A stretch of 64,000 bases of DNA from Pseudoscleropodium purum (lineage: Eukaryota > Streptophyta > Bryopsida > Hypnales > Brachytheciaceae). Positions within the stretch are counted from its first letter, which is position 1. Each line of letters starts with the position of its first letter. Location: assembly GCA_963969395.1 (NCBI GenBank), contig OZ017797.1, positions 3,410,001-3,474,000 on the forward strand, in the 5' to 3' direction. The notes under the pieces are model-generated. The model made no database searches and was not told the origin of the DNA. It saw only the letters and a list, made by a program, of their open reading frames with translations. Below are positions 1-13,787 of the stretch, in pieces. Both the position numbers and the translations under genes were made by a program.

Positions 1-148
1 AAAAGAGCTAAAAAATTAAAAAACTAAGTTATATTGAGTTTTTTATTTGACAATGAATTATGTAGAACAATAGTAAGAATGTCATTTATTTTTAAATTTG
101 AACAATTATGAATGGATATGGTAGTAGAAACAAGTCAATGATTATTAA

Positions 149-2856
149 TTAGGCAAAAAGTCTTTGAAGTTTACGAATGAGCCTTATAACCGTCTCCTTC
201 TCTGGAAGTGATGGAATGGCTCCTCTTTCAGTTGTTGTAATAGCTCCGCAAGCATTTGCAAATAGGAGAGTATCACGCAACTTGGCCTCCTCCTATAATA
301 TAAGAATGGAATACAATTATGTCAAAGTCTTGAAATAATCTTCTTAATATGACCTAATATAATACAAAAGTAGCAAAGTGTAGTTGATTTGAGCATCAAT
401 GGCTAGCAAGTGCATTGAATTCAAAATTGATATCATATATTCTAACCAAAATTAAAGTTTAAATTAATCTTAGCAAGAACCAACCATGAAACACAATAGA
501 TGTGAAATGTAAATAACTATTGTAGATAAACAAAATATTTCATACTTCCATAATTGATGGATTTGTTGCAATTTGGCTCAAGAGGCCAGCACAAAATGCA
601 TCACCGGCCCCAGTGGTATCAACAACTTGAACCTTGATGCCTCCTACTTGTCCTTTAAATTTCTACACTTCTAAACCTAAGAAGTCCGTAAGAAAATAAA
701 AAATCAATACATTAGACAATGTAAATTAAATCAATCAATAGGTGTAGTACTTCACAAAGATGATCACTAGGTAGGTTTACATTTTTAGTTAACTTGCAAG
801 AAAAGGTAAAAGTTGCCACAGACAAGTTCATAGTTAAATTCACTCTAATAAGCATTGAATTTTCTAAAGAGTAAATTCATGAGAAGAATTGGAATAGACA
901 CAAGTTAACCTTAAAAAGAAAATTTAGTTGATTTATGTCCTCACAATGTTCTAAAGGGAGGTTGAATTCTGAAACATATAATTGGATTGGTAATTTAGAC
1001 ATCCTCTAGATAGAATTTGCACATTGGGGACTAAATTGCATACTTGGGTGTAATAGCGACATCCCTCCCCACCCTCAGTAACCAACATCAATTTGCATCG
1101 AGGATGAAACATTCGCATGTTGTTGGAGTCATCCTTGGGGTCACCACCAGTAAGAAAAATCACCTCTTCATCACTAACCTTTGAAATACATCATTTTAAA
1201 ATTCATCATATGTTAATTCCAACTTAATATCATCAATGAAGTCTTCCTATCTCACATGCACACTCAAATGATGCAAAATATAGTGCATGAGGTAAAACAT
1301 GTCTAAAGCTTGATCACAAAGCCAAAAATATTAATCTCAATTCTATTTGAAATAAAACTCTTAGTAGTGTTCATCATAATTCATGTGTTGTTTAATAAAT
1401 CTCTATACCAATGAAATTTTTAAATCACAACTACACAAAAACAACTCTAATTTAGATTCTAAGATTGGTACCCTAGAATAATAATAGATGATTTTAGAGA
1501 ACTAAGATAATTCCATTTGCAATTCTAAAAAGTTGAATAAATTATATAAAAGATGAGCTTATAGCCTTCATCTTTAATATAAAGAAAAAAACTAGAGACT
1601 TGTATCTTAAAGCAACAACTAGTTATTAAATCATGTCACCTCATTTGACAAAATAAAATGTGAATAGTGTTTGTGTGATCAAACCTTAATGATATCGGCT
1701 TGGTCCCAAATAGACTTGATGCCTTCTTTTGCAGCTGTAGTTGAAGACCATAAAGGTAGCCTAAGATTTGGATCATAGGATAGCAATGATCCTGCCTCTT
1801 TGGCAATACGCATTGCTTCTAAGTGTGTCGAGCGAGAAGGTTCCGTAATCAAGCTAATAGAGCCATAGTGCATAATTGATGACTGCAAATTGACATTGGA
1901 ATCTTTTATCATCAACTTCTTAGATCATTGAATGAAACAAAACTTAATGTACAAAAAGTCTATTAAAGTAGAAGTAAAAACACTTTGTCAAAGTAATTCA
2001 ATCCATAGCATTTATATCATAAAACTCTACAACTTCTATGGATTTATTGTAAAAAATAGTACCTGCTTCAACAAATCAGTGTCCAACTCATGAATTTGAA
2101 ATAGCATGTCAGCACTAGGGTTGCGGTAGAACATAAACTCCCGCTCCCCATCATCCCTCAATGTTACAAATGCAAGAGCAGTCCTTGCTTGTGAGTCAAA
2201 ACGAATACCTTTTGTTTCCACCTTATTGTCTTTTAACACATCACAAAGCATGTAACCAAATTCATCATCTCCAACCTGTAGAACGCCAATATAACAAAGG
2301 TGTTTTTTTGTTGAGCATCTTCTTTCTAAAACAATTTTGATTACAAATTTTATCTCATTTACACTTACTAGACTTCAAAATGTTCAATACTTCAAAGTCC
2401 ACACTTAAAGAGCAACTATACTACAAAAAACTTTGTTTTGTTCAAATTGCACAAAATTATGAGAGACTTTACATTTATTTCATAATTTCTTATTAGGCAC
2501 CAAGTCTTGGAAATAAACATTGAATACTAAACTTTTTATCACTCTAAAAGTAGCTTGTGCTGATACAATTGGCTCTTTCCTTTGCTTTCAAAATAACAAA
2601 TATATTGAGCAATACACCAATTTCACTCAAACTCTACATTTATAAGCATTTGGAGACATTGTAAAGTTGATGACAACCTTGCCAACAAATGCAGCATTGC
2701 CACCAAGCTTTGCTATTCCACAAGCAACATTTGCAGGTGCACCTCCTGGTGCTTTTTTAAATACTGGAGCATCGGCAAGTGAGAGGCCTCCAACCATAGG
2801 CACAAAGTCAATGAGGAGCTCTCCAAAACACACCACCAATCCATTTTTGCCTTTAA
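149..2856 (-). CDS. Fructokinase, pfkB/ribokinase family, plastid-type-like; 5' exon missing
   Basis: Phosphorylates fructose to fructose-6-phosphate with ATP. Six exons are visible on the minus strand: 2678-2856, 2063-2275, 1685-1882, 1044-1178, 546-662 and 149-292. All introns are GT-AG and the internal junctions are phase 0, giving about 328 codons that end in TAA at 149-151. The first visible exon carries the substrate-side glycine motif ([19 protein letters not shown]). Later exons carry [37 protein letters not shown] and [13 protein letters not shown]. The pfkB signature with its catalytic aspartate ([10 protein letters not shown]) is in exon 546-662. The C-terminal exon has [20 protein letters not shown]. 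No frameshift or stop is seen. The first visible exon begins in mid-codon at a good acceptor (pyrimidine run, then TTGCAG at 2857), so at least one upstream exon holds the start codon. In plants the VVCFGE start is typical of the plastid isoform, so the missing exon may encode a transit peptide (inference). A poly(A)-like AATAAA lies about 100 bases past the stop. Confidence 0.9.
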
Positions 2857-5800
2857 CTGCAAGTAGGAAAAAAATCTTTGTGTTAAAGCATCATATTCAA
2901 GGTCAAGTTTGCATATATAAGTCTAATGAGTTGTTTATCATCAATATATAGCTTGTAGATTTAGCCAAAAGTCTCATATGGGGAATAACATTAAGAGAAT
3001 GGAACTAAGGATTTAGACATCTAATGGAAAGATTTATTCATGGCTTAGTATAAAATAAAAATCAATTGAGAAAACATGTTGATTTTATAAATGCCAAAGG
3101 TAGAATATATGACTACTAAAATATGTTTTGTCACTAAATACTTCTTTTGCTATCAAACATTGAAAAAAAATTGCACCCTAAACTCTAAACCCAAATGACA
3201 AACAAACTTCAATAGTATCCAAAAGATGATGGCTTAATTGAAATGATAGTTGATAAGTAGACAATTGCATCATCAAAGAGGAAAATTTGTTGAAATCTAT
3301 TTACACTCATATGCAATGGCATAGTTGTAAAGCCAACACAACTATCTTCATAACCCAAATCTTACTACATGATAATGTTTTGTTAATGAAACTATGCACC
3401 GAAATTAGAATGGAAATTTAGAAATAATTACCAAAAATAACAAGAGTTTGTAAGACTATAGGAACCATTCTCTCCATTGAAATGTATAAAAACATGTAAA
3501 AACAATAAAATAAAAGTGCTAGTTCAAAAGTTGATTATTTTTGTTACATTTTCTTTACAAGACTAAACATGAAATATTGAATTCAAGCATTGAAAATATG
3601 ATATTGCCTCTTACAAAGTTGCATTTTTGCAACCAAGACCAATCATAATTGTCAATTGTTAGAAATAAAAATAAATAATTACCATCCATGCTGCAATATC
3701 TCATAAAGTTTGCAAAGTTTATCCCATCAACTAGGAGACCAAATATGTAAAATTTTCTAAAGTGTGATGTCATGGCTAAACCCTACTATTTTACCCCACC
3801 TATGGCATTAAAAATATGTACATACAAAAGGGCCTCAAAAAAGAACTTGAGCTACTATATGGACTTCAAAATTAGATGTTACAAAGTTGACTTTAGAATT
3901 TGCAAATATATACATTGTCATATGAAGGATTTCAAACTTGAGAAGTGGTAATGAGGTAAACCTGAGATAAGAATGCAAATTGTACAAGTTTAGGAATGAA
4001 GAAAAGATGTTAATTACCTTCAAAAGTAATAAGAGAGACTTTGGGCAATTGATGTAAAACATTTTTCAACCCTCAAAGTTGAACAATTGTAAGTTATAGG
4101 AGGAAAAAATGACTTGTGGAAAAGTAGAGAAGACAATGATGTTACACAGAAACTGGTTAGAAGTGACCAAATGCCATTTTGATTTACAAATCTCCCAATA
4201 GATTGTTATGGCAAAAGATAGTAGTGAAGATTGTTGGACATTACATGGATTGGAAAATATGCCACATGTGCATGCTAGTGAGCTCCCACCACTCCCACCC
4301 CTCATCCGCTCTGACCTCTTCTTCTCTTTCTCCAATTGTTTTTCTCTTTTCTCTTCTTCTTTTCCAAGCTCCATCCCCTACCCTTGAAGCACTTTGAGCA
4401 CTTCGTTTTCCTACACTGGTTGATCAAATGTGTACAAATTTTGTCGCCGATCCACTCGGCTTCTTTCCTTGCTACTTATTAAGAACACCCAAAAGCTCCA
4501 ATTCTTTGTCCAAAATGCATGTTACTTCCACATCCAACACTATGCTCTCTCTTCCTCAAAAAATCATATTTTCCCTCCAATTCCTTTAACAAAAACCCTA
4601 ATATGCCTTCGTCTAAAATGAACCAACAACAATAAAACCCTTTGCAAGTTCTTGTTGATAAATTCCATGATTGCAACGCCAACAAGATAGATAGATAAAT
4701 AGATAAAAACTCCGGTCTCAAGAGAAGGCCGAGCATGAATAAAGTGTCCATTCGACGCCAACAACATTCCTGTTAGAATCAACATTTGCAAAATGCTTGG
4801 AAAAAACAGAAATTTCCCCCAAAACATGAAAATGAAATTGATTGTAGAAGGGAGGATGAATTGAAAAACGTGGCAAAGCAGCAACATTGTGGGGATTGGG
4901 AAGCTGTAGAGACACTGATCAAAAGGGGCTTAGATGAGAGAGAAACAAAGAGCGAGATGTAAGAGGGTGTGATGAATGTTTGTGAAAGGAAATTAAACTT
5001 AGTGCAAATTCATGCCATGATGACGGGCACTCACACGGGGAAATCAATGCCTTATGTGTAAGGTAGTTTGTTCTTAACCCTTTAGTGACCAATTGACCAC
5101 TTTTTGGTCGAATTTTGGATTCTTTGTCTATTATAGCTCTCAATACAGGGTATTTGAAAAAATTCAAAAAGTAATGCAAATAGAGCTTTAGCATGTGCTC
5201 CAAACAAATCTAGTTTCAAAGAATTATGTGCAGTAACGAGATAGTTGTGCTTGTCCAAAGACAAGAGGGGCGACGTGAGTCATACCTTCTAAGTCGCATA
5301 TATATTCAACAACTCATGTGATTTTATTTGAAATTGATGCCTAAGAACAATAGAAATGTTGCCTAGAAACCTCATGATTTGTAGAGACATGTTTCAAAAG
5401 TTATAATCAATAATATGTTATGCTACTTCAGTTGAAGGCTATTTCAATGCATCGCACTTTGAAGATTACTTACAACAAATTGCACAGTTAGATCATGTTC
5501 ATTTTTTGTTCTTATCATGGATAAACCCTACAACATCAATTTCTATGGTTTGATCTAGGATTACTTCCGTGGAGTAGTGATGAAATTTTCCTTTTCCAAA
5601 TTTGTATTCAAAAACTGTGCTCGCCCCTCAAATCAACCATGGTCACTAAAGGGTTAAATGGTCGCTTAAAGAGCTGATTGCCTTTTGGGGGAAGCTATAC
5701 CCTTTGAAACAAATTTTAGTAAATTTTCATAGGAAGAAAAATGGAATTGGCCTCTAACCCAAGTCGTTTTATATTTTTTGAAGTTTTGTGGAATTAGTTG

Positions 5801-8800
5801 CGAAATTTTGAAATTGAAATGTAGTCATCATTGAAAGTGACCACCTCTTGAAATGTACACTAATGGTACATTGAAGAAAGAAAATGTACCTTAACGTCAT
5901 GATTGCTTATAGAGCATAGGTGCTTTTAGAATAAACTATAGTACCCTTACATGCAATCTGATGATCATGCTTGCTACTTGTGAATACTTTTGTAAGTGCT
6001 TTTGAGGGCCTTTGTTCTCCATTGAACACCGTTTTTCATTTGCCACACTTCCACTTGATGCTTTTTTAAAGTAGTTTGCTCTTAAAGTGACCTTTTAAGA
6101 CCCAATTGCATTTAAAGGGAAGCTGAATTCCTTGAAACAATTTTCAACAAATTTTTTTAGGAAGAAAAATGGAATTAGCATCTAATCCAAGTTGTTTTAT
6201 ATCATTTGGACTTTTTCTAAAATTATTTAGGAATTTTTGAAGTTCAAGCACAATAACCCTTTTGGAAATGTATACCGTTGATACATTAAAGAAAGCAAAA
6301 TGTACCTTTATATTAGAAGTTGCTTTAAGAGCATAGGTGCTTTTAGAGCACCATACCTTCACTAGCCTTTTGGTTGGCTTCTTCATCCTCACTACATGTG
6401 TCTATGACTTTTAAACACCAACACATTATAATTTTGTGTGGACCATCTTGCGTAGAGTTTAACCAAAGAATGATGGGCCTATGATTATTCATTTCAAGCC
6501 TTACCATACATCACTTTATGAAGGAATGGAAAATGATTCTTGATAAGAATGAAAAATTTTGTATTTATTATTTAGATATGAAAACATATATCTACTACAT
6601 GTCGTAAAATTTTCAAATTCTTTTGAAAGAATTTGAAATTACTTAAAAATTTTTAAGAAATAAATGAAGACAATTCATATCAAATACCAAAATATACTAA
6701 AAAAATCTGAAATTTCTATAGATGTATATTATAATATAGTATGTAATATCATGGTAGAAAATGTCACTCTAAAATTAGAAAATTAACAAACCATGGTTAT
6801 AGACCCAAATCTCATATTGCTATAAAGTATTGAAATTTATGAATCTTTTAAAATTTCTTATCAGAGTAGAAATCTCACTTAATAAGCTTCATTTCATTAT
6901 TTGAATCGAAATTCAAAAAATACTATTTTTATGGCTAAAATTCACATCAAGAATAAATTATAAGAAATGGCCAAAATGCACTACTGACAAGGGTGATTTA
7001 TGGATTGAATACCTTTTTCTTTAGAAAAAAAAATCAATGATACAATGATGAGGGAATTCTAATACCACATAACATTCAATAGACTTTACTATTATTGCCT
7101 TGGAATCCTCTCCACAAAATTCATCCAATGATATTTACTACTATTGATTACTACAACTTTTTGTAAACTTTTCACCACTCTCATGCTTTTTGCTACATGC
7201 CTCCGTAGCTACTTAGATAGAGGGGATGAAATGATGTGGAATGTTCCACACCATTCTATTAAGGAAAGGGCAACAATATTGTTCTCTACTGAATGTTATG
7301 TATTCACTGAAAATGTACACAAGCAATTGGCTTCAAAAAAATATTGGATGAAAAAATGATTCTTTTCCATCTTACAATCTCAAGTGAAGTCATCCATTAG
7401 GCATTTAATGTTCAAAGTGTCCTTCTAGGGTTGGTTTGCTTACTTCATATACATTTTTATTTTTATTATACTTTGTACAATTTATTCTATTCTCTCCTAT
7501 TTTGCAACTAAGTTGTAAACATAAATGGATCCTATTCCAACAATTATCTAAATACAAAATCGTTTTCCACAATTGAAATTTATGAGAAATATTTGTTTAT
7601 TTAAATTTTTTAACATGCTAAGAACAAACTTGAATTAGGTTTCATTTCCAATCTTCTAAGGTCATGTAATTGTAATCATTTTGAGTGCCTAAATATATGA
7701 CATAGAATCAAGAATTTGATTGGTTAATTCTTAAAGGACTAAAGAATCCACATTGGATTTTTGAAAACTTGAGCATGTTCTACTAACTTTATAATATGGA
7801 ATTTTTACATAAGAAGTTTAGGATGGATGCCAATCATCCTAATATTCATGTAGAGCTTTGTTTCAATACATTTTAATAAATATAGAAAAAAATATAATTT
7901 ACAGTTTTTTAATCTCTATTTAAAGGTGAAAAATTAAAATTGTATTCTAAAAAATATTATTCTATTTTGTTTTATTTTATAAATTGATATCTACTCAAAA
8001 ATATTTAAACCTTTCAATCCCAAATAATAAGCTTAAGGTTACAAGGAGTTTATTTTGCAAATAACAAAGGTAAGAAAATTGTTCAAAATCGATTCATTCT
8101 TTAAAATCGATTTTGAAAATTTTCAAATAAAAAAGAAACAAAGTCCTCTAGTCTAATAGTGCACCTAAAAAATCTATCTCTTTTGGAGATGTTTTGAAAT
8201 ACACTTTTGAGGCCCTTTGTTTGATTCAAGTGATATTTTTATGGCAGACAAAATTTACAAAAAGAGTTATTAAGTGTTAATATAAGCGCATAACATTGTT
8301 GTATTAGCAATTGCATGTTAGGAAATAATTCAAACTTTGCTAACCCTAATTTTTAGTATTGTATTATTATATAATACAAATATTATACTATATATATTTG
8401 AATAATATTTTTAATTTTCACCTTCTCATTAAATATTACTCCCTTTGTCCCTAAATGATCTTCTTGTTGAACAAAATATTTCGGATTATAGCTAAAGATA
8501 ACATTTAATAAAATCATTTTGTGTTGTAAGTAGCACTCGGTACATCCTAGCACCCTAGAAACTTTGAGTTTTAGAGTCCTTTTCAAAATATTATTTTGGA
8601 ATCTTCAAAATTGGAATTTGGGGGGCATTTTCAAAGAGAACTACAATAGTAGGCTTTTTATTGTTGAATGTGAGGTCATCATTTTGTGGGTTATTAGAGT
8701 TAGTATGAACCTAAGACCATGTGTGCAACTCTATTCCGCCTTCTAGAACTTCATCTCCTTCAATCACGCAACACTCAAAGAGATGCAAAAAATAAGAATA

Positions 8801-9545
8801 AACATTGTTAATTGATCCCTTCAGTCATTTCATCTATCTTTCAATCAATGATTGCATGAATGGAAGGGGAACTATCTGACCAATTCGCAATGTCACAAAG
8901 TACAATGAGAAGATAATTTTGAGATAGAAAATTAAAGCCACCAAAAAGATCATTTGGAAATGGAGGCAATAGTATTTTAATATCATATAACTACATTTTA
9001 ATATTACATGGAGTACTATGGTAAAGCATTGAATAAAATAATTTCTCATACTTGCCAAATTTTCTATTGCGACATTTATGAACAAACCACCTACAAAATT
9101 TGAGAATGATAGTGTGATATTATATTGATACGAAATTTTAATACCAGTTCATTTGCAAAAATAGTACGGTTTCTAAAAGATATATTTGTAGATGGATGAC
9201 ACAAGTATTTTTTTTATGTTGAGGTGGAAGACATTCTCAAATTCATTATGTATGCATTGTACAAAACTTGTTGACTGTCAAGAATGTTGCAGGCTATTTT
9301 GAGCACAAAACACGCCGCTCTACTTTTCAAATGGCACCCTTCCAAAAGTCAGACTCGAGAAGGAGAAACAATTCACTGAGAATAGAAACGACTAATAACT
9401 TAAGTTAAATGACCTACTCTTCATGGAATGAGTCCATTAAATACAAATACTAAAACTCTGTGCAGCAAACCTGTTTCAAATAAATAATCATCAGGCAAAA
9501 TTGTAGTAACAAATCGTAATGTAAATTGAATATCGACAATGTCCC
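2857..9545. other. AT-rich intergenic / 5' flank of fructokinase, no secure gene
   Basis: About 6.7 kb with no recognisable gene. The missing first exon of the fructokinase probably lies in its left part. One phase-compatible candidate is the minus-strand ATG at 4374, which opens a Glu/Lys/Arg-rich frame, but the donor is weak and no homology supports it. Around 4.3-4.4 kb the plus strand is CT-rich, as plant leader sequences often are. A short GATA-type tetranucleotide run sits near 4685-4707. Small open frames here look like chance. Confidence 0.5.
5645..6360. repeat. Imperfect tandem duplication, two ~300-bp units
   Basis: Unit 1 (about 5645-5945) and unit 2 (about 6070-6360) share, in the same order, a 'taaagggttaaatgg / ttaaagg' head, 'ggaagaaaaatggaatt', 'aagt(c/t)gttttatat', 'aatgtacctt' and 'agcataggtgctttta'. 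A weaker relative of the same block appears near 29720-29950 ('agaaagaaaaatgga', then 'atttttcgaag'). It has no coding character and is probably a decayed interspersed repeat. Confidence 0.7.
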
Positions 9546-11715
9546 AGGAAGCAAATTTCAGGATATCTCAAAAAACACAAACTCTCTTACAGAACCAAGC
9601 ATTTAACAAAAAAAGAAAAAAAGAAAAAAAAAGTCGCCTCCACTTTTTAAGGAGTATGTGGCACACCCTCATTCCTTCAGGATTCAAAGAATACAATCCA
9701 CAACGCATTGATTCACATATTTTGTTCTTTTCATTTATGGCTATGGTTCCGGCTCCCCAGAAGCTCGGCTTCAGGCAATACAATTCAGGCAGCATTCTCA
9801 GATCTGCAGGAAAGCATAAATTTTCACAATGTCCGAACCAAATTAACTGTCTCACAGTCGTGAATTCAAGTCCCCAGACACTTGATACAAAAAAAAAATA
9901 TATTTCTTTTGAAATTTGCCAGAGGTATTAACCCCGAAGTATCAAATGACTAATAACCACTTCCATACGTACACGAGTTAAAATAAACCATTTGGGAAGC
10001 TTCAAGGAATGCAACAATAATGTATCAACAGCAAGAATAAATGAAGTCATGTATTTTTTAACGGTATATAAGTATGCTGCAATCAATCAACTACTGCTGT
10101 GGAAGGTCAACTTTCTATTTCTAATTCAGTCACTCTCTATTTTTATAAACCATGAATGGAATTTCGAAAGCAAATAATTCCTTCTTTTTGCACAACCAGT
10201 CTTGTTGCTGTCAGTGCTTGTTGCCTTGACAGATTACGATGATAAGTTAGTGCTGGAACATCCCAAAAGAATGATTGATTAGCCTTTTTCTCTTTGGCTA
10301 TTACTAGAGATACGAAATCCATAATATATCCTAATTACCCAGTTTTGTGTTAGCCATTCATTGTTGCAACCAGTAGCACTCCTGTGTTGAGTTCAGTTAC
10401 TGACTAGCAAATGCAGCCTTCATACAACCCTCATATCTTCTACTGCTCCATATATAGAATTGAAAGGCCACCTATACACGATCAAAAATTCCAAATTCTT
10501 TTCCTTGGAAGGATTTGAGGACAAGACAAGCCTGTCAAAGTCGCACTGAACATATCCAACCCAAATAGCAAGGTTGTCAGTGAAAGGGACAGTTACTCTG
10601 CAAAGCATATAACTGTACTAAGAACTCGATCGAAACAACAAACAACCCATTCACTCCAGTTTAGGGACCTAACGAGCGCAAAGTTAAAGATCTTCATCTG
10701 CAATTACTACAAGTCAATCAAAAATCTAATCGGGAGTTCAGATGCAATTTGGAATTTGCAGTTTCGCGTGTATTCACAAGTCAAGTGCGTTCAAAGACTT
10801 AAAGGAATCTCCATAAAAATATATTTGCCTCGACAAATTCTTCTCCCGCAGCCTGTGAGAGTGTAGAACAGACTCAGTCAAAAAAATGTCTTGAGATATT
10901 ATGAATTGCAAGGAAGAATTCCTGCAAATTGAAAACTACGTGCAAGGTTCGATCTACACAAAGATTGCCGTCAGTCGAATACACTCACTCACTTCTCCTG
11001 GACGAAAGTTTGTGTGCAATAGAGCTCCATGAAACTTTCTGATAAGCTCAAGGCGCGCCTTCAAGGCCAACACCCCTTGGCTTGAACGAAGAGAATCCTC
11101 ACTAATGCAAGCGCTCCTCAGTAAAGCAAGCGCATCTCTTCATATTCAATACTCCTGCAAACCAAGTTCAATGAGATGATAAAGAACTCGACATTGATAA
11201 GTAGAACATTGACCCTGTTCAGTATCCAGACACACAAGAATCACAGCAGATTAACATTCAACCTGGAAAACTCGATCCCAAATGTCGCATTTCAGTTTAC
11301 CATGCTGCGGCGCAGGCGCCCCAGCTGCTTTCATTTGATTATTGTGCCCGATCGATCACTTGTTGCATCATTCATCGCATACCAGTTGAATCTAGAGTTC
11401 GCCTGTGCAAGCAATTTGCGACATGATGGATTGATGAAAATGTTGCATTCTGGAAACTTTCACCACAGAAGTTGTGTTGGGGGTTGAGAATTCTCACATT
11501 CAACAAGGTGAATCGAAAAGAGCAGAGTCGATTACTCACCTTCAGCTATTGAATTTGCTCTCCTCACGGTGATGGCCATTGCATGAAGGCTCCTTGCAGA
11601 AACGCTGATCGCTCCTCAATCTTCGAGCTTATAATTTTCCCACGTCAAGTTCGATGACTTTGAGCGCTAGCTTTCTCAAGTAACCTCGTGACGACGAGCG
11701 ACAACGAAAAACAAA
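9546..11715 (-). pseudogene. Unrecognised multi-exon gene, decayed copy 1 of a segmental duplication
   Basis: This block, to about 11225, is repeated at 26908-28575 in the same orientation. Minus-strand exon-like pieces with proper splice sites can be read. A start exon at about 11530-11570 begins MAITVRRANSIAEG and runs into a GTGAGT donor. An exon near 10990-11130 reads RSSQGVLALKARLELIRKFH and ends at GTGAGT. Another at 10420-10610 contains TVPFTDNLAIWVGYVQ. A further one near 10170-10290 contains NQSFFWDVPALTYH. The phases do not join into one open frame, because stops and indels interrupt between pieces. The last exon is shorter than in copy 2 and differs from it after a shared start (LRMLPEL). 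I do not recognise the protein. It could instead be a fast-evolving gene whose exons I have mis-joined. Confidence 0.45.
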
Positions 11716-12730
11716 TACCAGAACAGGTCAGCACATAGTCATGCCAAATGGCTGGAGCAATTGAATTCATGACCCGCGTTGTTGTCATCCTAACTTTCAG
11801 ATCAGGGTTATAAAAAAAATTTCAGATATAGTGAGAAAATTTTCAAATGACAATGAATTGTGAGGAAAGAAAATGAAAACATGTCATATGAAGTACATTC
11901 TATGTATTGTAGGGCAATTCATCATTGTCATATTATAAACCAATATTCCGTGTCATTTACATAATAAAAAAACAAAACAAACCAAGGTTATGGCCCAAAG
12001 TTCAAATCACAATCACAATATTTAATTTTAGGAAATTTGTCAAATTAGAAAAGAAATCATCAATATTAAATCCCGTTTTCTTAGTTGGGACTCAAATTCA
12101 AATAGATCTTTTGTATGGCAAAAATTCATATCTAAAGCAAGAGCCACAAGTTGCTACCAAATATTGAAAGGAAGTCAAAGTTCCTTTATAGCTTTTCTCT
12201 CTTATCACTCCCCATGAACAAGTCCCCAAAATACTCTAATTATTGAATCTATAGTCTTGAACATTCTTTCATTCTACAATTTGTAGTAAAGAACTTAAAT
12301 TTTGTTAAATGACAATATTTTACTAACTTGAGATTTTTATATTTAGACTGTGCATTCTAAAATCTATAACGACCTTAGACTTTAGAACTAAAGAAGGAAA
12401 TGAATGAGAAAATGGTAGTCACACAAAATACCACCATTTAAACAAAATTTCCCATAAAATCATCCATCAAACCTTTTAGATCGGTAGCATCCCAAAAGTT
12501 CAGCATAAGTAGAATCTTCTACTTTTGCTTTGAAATCCAACTTTGATGCCCACCATTCAAAATCTCAACCTAAATTGAATGAAAAATTGTTGTCCCTACT
12601 AGTCTTACATCCACTATTTAACCAGGACTAAAGGACCAGGACTCTTAAAATATTTAAAGATATTAAGGTATACCAATCTATGACAAACAAATTGCCCAAT
12701 GCAAACACCCAAATAACCACCCATTACAGT
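11716..12730. other. AT-rich intergenic, nothing recognised
   Basis: About 1 kb between the decayed gene copy and the GC-richer block upstream of the RSPH14-like gene. Only short chance frames are seen on either strand. Confidence 0.5.
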
Positions 12731-12731
12731 C

Positions 12732-13158
12732 TTACATTAAGCCATCGCAGATTTTTGCTAAAAAAATGAGACGACGGTTCGCATCGCTAAGCTGACGGCG
12801 TGATGTCCCCGCAGATGAAGGCAACTGAAACAGCATTTCCTGTTGAAGGGAAAAAGAAACCACAATACAATAAAATCCTTTGGAGTAAGGCACGGAGAGC
12901 TCCATTGTTGCCGCAGACTCTTGGATTTGCTCTCCCATCGTCGGTTTCTCGATGGAGCTAAATGATCGACGCTGCTTGACTCGGGACTTCGAAACGGTGA
13001 CACGTATTTTGCTGTTGTTTCCGGCGATGAGGAAACAATGCGAGCGGCACTGACAACATGGTTTGGAAATCGCTCTCGAATTTCAAAATAATGCAATCCA
13101 TTTGTGGCTTGGATTCGATTTCTTCCGTGTCAATAACAATCGCCATAGCAACTGTCAT
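12732..13158 (-). other. GC-richer block with overlapping minus-strand open frames, unrecognised
   Basis: The base composition is clearly richer than in the flanks. On the minus strand an ATG at 13158 opens 66 codons (MTVAMAIVIDTEEIESK...) to 12958. A second frame at 12938-12732 gives 68 codons, and a third frame bridges both (13096-12758). A possible acceptor (TTCAACAG) near 12840 suggests spliced transcripts. It could be the first exons of a divergently transcribed small gene sharing a promoter with the RSPH14-like gene, or a gene remnant. No family is recognised. Confidence 0.25.
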
Positions 13159-13189
13159 TGGATCGTTGGAAATTAGGTGGGGAACGACT

Positions 13190-13735
13190 TCAACCTCGTA
13201 CCCTGCTTTATTTCCGCGCTATAGAAGTTCAATGAGAAGCAGGAATGATTAGTTTGATTTTTGAGAGAGTTTTGATCTTGAAAATTAGACGAAATTCTTG
13301 ACCTAATTTAAGTTTGAATTATTTCACAATCTTGATGCATTTCGTGATGCCTTTGGTCTTGATTTCCATGACATAGCCGATTATTGTCGTTTGATCGTTT
13401 GTTAACGAATTGAATTTTCAGTTTTTTAACTCAGCTTCACTTTTGCGTTGTGCAAGTTCGATGAGGGTGCAAGCGTGATGAGGATGATTTTTGAGAGAGT
13501 TTAGATCGTAGAGTGATTTATTCTTGACCTAAAACGTTCGAGTGGAGTCACAGTCTTCTATTACTTTGTTGAATTCGATGTCCATGTCGCTGTCGCCGTC
13601 ATGCTTATTGTCGTTCGATCTCTGGGAATCAGGTCGTGTGATAAATCTTTAGGTGAACTACGTTGTGCAAGTTCGATGAATGATTTGACGATTAATTTTT
13701 GAGAGAGACTACGTCGGTAAATGATTGACACTCAA
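13190..13735. repeat. Three imperfect ~220-bp tandem units upstream of the RSPH14-like gene
   Basis: The anchor 'agttc(a/g)atga' occurs at 13226, 13455 and 13670 (spacing 229 and 215 bases). Each time it is followed within 50 bases by 'ttttgagagag' and, in the first two units, by 'ttcttgacctaa'. Each anchor is preceded by a segment with 'attgtcgttcgatc'-like sequence. The last unit ends about 50 bases before the likely start codon at 13788, so the repeat occupies the promoter or 5' leader. Confidence 0.75.
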
Positions 13736-13787
13736 AGTAAAGTTTGAGTTATCTGGAAAACGGAATCTCAAGAAGAAGATTTTGAAC

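Noticed and set aside
8437..8470. Stowaway-like end ('tactccctttgtcccta')
   Set aside because: No matching inverted end was found downstream, so a complete element cannot be supported.
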